Shown one piece after another: positions 3,878 through 5,788 of a stretch of DNA of 5,788 nucleotides. This DNA is from an uncultured Holophagales bacterium. Its GTDB lineage: Bacteria; Acidobacteriota; Thermoanaerobaculia; UBA5066. Under the pieces are notes generated by a model that saw only the letters and a list, made by a program, of their open reading frames with translations, was not told the origin of the DNA and did not search any database. Position 1 is the first letter of the stretch; the number at the start of each line of letters is the position of its first letter. A program made the translations under genes and the position numbers. The DNA is taken from contig CALMDF010000157.1 of NCBI GenBank assembly GCA_937864895.1, positions 1 to 5,788 on the forward strand. The letters are read 5' to 3'.

Positions 3878-5788
3878 CCGCCCGCCGGCTCGGTCTGCCG
3901 AACCCGTTCGCGCGCCTCTTCAGCATCCAGCGCGGCGAAGGCCGGCGCGGGGCGCTGCTGTTCTTCTATCTCTTCCTCGTCATCAACTGCTACCAGCTCG
4001 GCAAGGCGGCGCGCGACGCCCTCTTCCTGAACGTCTTCAACGCCTCGAAGCTCCCGTACGCCGACATGGCGATCGCCCTCTCGGTGGGTGGCGTGTTCGC
4101 GGTCTACGTCACGATCGGCCGCCGCACGTCGCTGCGCAATCTGCTCATGGGCAGCCTGGTGCTCTTCGCCGCGATGGACGGCGTCTTCTGGTACCTGGCG
4201 CACGTCCGGCCCGACCTCAGGTGGCAGTTCCCGGTCTTCTACATCTGGGTCGGGATCTTCGGCGTGCTGGCGCCCACGCAGGTGTGGACGCTCGCCAACT
4301 ACCTCCTGACGACCCGGGAGGCCAAGCGCGTCTTCGGCCTCGTCGGTGCCGGCGCGATCAGCGGCTGGATCTTCTCCGGAATGCTGACCAAGGCGCTGGC
4401 GAAGGCGCCGGGGCTCGGTACGGAGAGCCTGCTCCTCGCGATGGCGGTCGGGCTCCTGATCTGCGCGGTCCTGGTCTCGGCCCTCTGGCGCGACAAGGGA
4501 GAGCGCGAGGCCGCTGGCTCGGCGCCGCGCGCCGACCCCGAGTCGAAGAGCCTGCGCGAGAGCCTGGCGACGATCTTCTCGTCTCCGTATCTCCTCTCGA
4601 TCGCGGCGCTCATCACGCTCTCGTCCGTCGTGACCTCCTTCGCCGGCTGGCAGTTCAAGGCGATCGCCAAGGCCGCGTACCCGGACAAGAACGCGCTGAC
4701 CGCGTTCTTCGGCGAGTTCAACCTGTGGGCGGGTCTCGCGTGCCTCGTGCTGCAGCTCGTGCTGACGTCGCGCTTCCTCCGGCGGTTCGGCCTCGGCCCC
4801 GCGCTCCTCGCGGTCCCTCTCGCCCTCCTCGGAGGCGAGATCGCGGTGCTCGCCGCCGGCACCCTCGCGGCCGCCATCCTGCTGAAGGGCGCGGACCAGC
4901 TCCTGCGCTACTCGCTCGACAAGTCGTCCGTGGAGCTCCTCTACCTGCCGATCCCGCCCGCCGTGAAGCTGCAGGCCAAGTCGTGCATCGACACGTTCAT
5001 CTGGCGCCTCGGCGACGGCCTCGCCGGCTTCACGCTCGCCATCTTCACCGACCAGCTCCACTGGTCGCCGCAGCGGGTCTCCGGCGTCAACATCGTCTTC
5101 ATCGGCGGCTGGATCGTCGCCGCGGTGATCGCGAGGCGGCGCTACGCCGACACGCTCCTCTCGAGCATCCGGGAGCGCCGTCTCGACGCCGAGCGCCAGT
5201 TCGCGCCCGTGCTCGACCGCTCGACGACCGAGATCCTGGCGTCGCAGCTCGCCTCGCCCGACCCCAGGGAAGTCCTCTACGCGCTCGACCTGTTCGGCGC
5301 CGCGCAGGACGGCGCAACGCATCCCGCCGTGCGCGACCTTCTCGCGCACGAGCTGCCCGCGGTGCGGCGGCGCGCGCTCGAGGTGCTCGACTCGGCCGGT
5401 GACCAGTGGGCGCTGCCGCGCGTCGAGGAGATGCTGACCGACGCGGACCTCGGCGTGAGGACCGAGGCGCTCCTCTTCCTCGCCCATCACGCCCACGTGG
5501 ATCCGCTGACGCGAATAGAGGAGATCGGCTCCGTGCAGGGCTTCTCGATCACGTCTGGCATGGCCGCGTTTCTCGCCCAGCCGGGGGGCTCGCAGAAGCT
5601 GCCGGTGGCGCGGATGCTCATGGACAAGCTGATCGGCAGCTGCGGAGAGGCCGGCAAGGGCGCGCGCCTGGAGGCGGCTGCGCTCGTCGGCATGCTCCCG
5701 GACGAGTTCGACGCCCAGCTCGACGCGCTTCTTTCCGACGAGGAGCCCGAGGTCCTGCGCGCGGCCGCCCGCGCCGCCGGGAGGCTGC
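3874..5788 (+). CDS. Npt1/Npt2 (ATP/ADP translocase) family membrane protein with C-terminal HEAT-like repeats, 3' end outside the window
   Basis: Starts at GTG 3874 inside the stop of the phosphatase gene (GTGA), with AGGA at 3861-3864, nine bases upstream. It is open for 638 codons to the window edge. After MTARRLGLPNPFARLFSIQR come many hydrophobic segments, the first being ALLFFYLFLVINCYQLGKAA (27-46) with RDALFL following. The family-like blocks RYSLDKSSVELLYLPIP (about 345-361) and IDTFIWRLGDGLAG (about 371-384) close the transporter domain near residue 430. A cytosolic helical region follows (from about 440), with HEAT-like pairs such as HPAVRDLLAHELPAVRRRAL and PRVEEMLTDADLGVRTEALL. 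In intracellular bacteria relatives exchange ATP for ADP or import nucleotides. Free-living forms with HEAT repeats, often ending in a cyclic-nucleotide-binding domain, have no settled substrate. Whether such a domain follows lies outside the window. Confidence 0.82.
   Translation, partial: MTARRLGLPNPFARLFSIQRGEGRRGALLFFYLFLVINCYQLGKAARDALFLNVFNASKLPYADMAIALSVGGVFAVYVTIGRRTSLRNLLMGSLVLFAAMDGVFWYLAHVRPDLRWQFPVFYIWVGIFGVLAPTQVWTLANYLLTTREAKRVFGLVGAGAISGWIFSGMLTKALAKAPGLGTESLLLAMAVGLLICAVLVSALWRDKGEREAAGSAPRADPESKSLRESLATIFSSPYLLSIAALITLSSVVTSFAGWQFKAIAKAAYPDKNALTAFFGEFNLWAGLACLVLQLVLTSRFLRRFGLGPALLAVPLALLGGEIAVLAAGTLAAAILLKGADQLLRYSLDKSSVELLYLPIPPAVKLQAKSCIDTFIWRLGDGLAGFTLAIFTDQLHWSPQRVSGVNIVFIGGWIVAAVIARRRYADTLLSSIRERRLDAERQFAPVLDRSTTEILASQLASPDPREVLYALDLFGAAQDGATHPAVRDLLAHELPAVRRRALEVLDSAGDQWALPRVEEMLTDADLGVRTEALLFLAHHAHVDPLTRIEEIGSVQGFSITSGMAAFLAQPGGSQKLPVARMLMDKLIGSCGEAGKGARLEAAALVGMLPDEFDAQLDALLSDEEPEVLRAAARAAGRL

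Noticed and set aside
3759..5402. Long plus-strand open frame (547 codons) overlapping the transporter gene
   Set aside because: Its Arg/Pro/Ala-rich translation has no membrane segments. It is the +1/+2 frame shadow of the gene at 3874-5788.
3778..5496. Long minus-strand open frame (572 codons) opposite the transporter gene
   Set aside because: It is rich in Arg, Glu, Asp and Gly without domain structure, the usual antisense shadow of GC-rich coding DNA. The plus-strand frame from 3874 gives a recognisable transporter.
1..5788. CRISPR arrays, rRNA, insertion sequences or transposases
   Set aside because: No regularly spaced direct repeats, no rRNA-like blocks, and no transposase or integrase reading frame are visible on either strand.

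Overview
The window is high-GC DNA with GTG starts and 4-base GTGA overlaps. It comes from a Gram-negative-type bacterium. The gene families resemble those seen in Acidobacteriota or the former Deltaproteobacteria, but the phylum is only a guess from family distribution. It splits into two unlike halves at about position 2246.

Left half (1-2246): a minus-strand run of accessory genes, several visibly broken. Reading along the minus strand (right to left): an AbiEi-type antitoxin/regulator (1317-1907); the short remains of what looks like its AbiEii toxin (1165-1317); a small CcbP-like calcium-binding-family gene cut by an in-frame TAA (683-1009); a near-perfect 22-bp palindrome that looks like an operator (647-668); an intact winged-helix protein (122-634); and, overlapping it by GTGA, the start of an AbiEii-type nucleotidyltransferase that is frameshifted after about 28 codons and runs off the window. 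So there are two separate AbiE-like regulator/nucleotidyltransferase modules within 2 kb, both with a damaged toxin-side gene.

Boundary: positions 2204-2246 hold the 3' end of a tRNA (complete T-arm, 3' acceptor strand, discriminator A and CCA; tRNA-Pro-like) with no 5' half. About 20 bases later a GAAA-tetraloop hairpin with a short T-run looks like the original terminator of that tRNA. This is the expected structure of the distal attachment site of an integrative element that entered the 3' end of a tRNA gene. It implies that the left half is the end of a decayed genomic island and the right half is older chromosome.

Right half (2579-5788): a plus-strand pair of ordinary-looking genes. The first is a secreted calcineurin-like metallophosphoesterase of the Shewanella-like phosphatase type, possibly made from a leaderless mRNA. 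The second, overlapping by GTGA, is a large Npt1/Npt2 (ATP/ADP translocase) family membrane protein followed by HEAT-like repeats. It is open to the end of the window with no stop codon. The overlap suggests the two are translated together.
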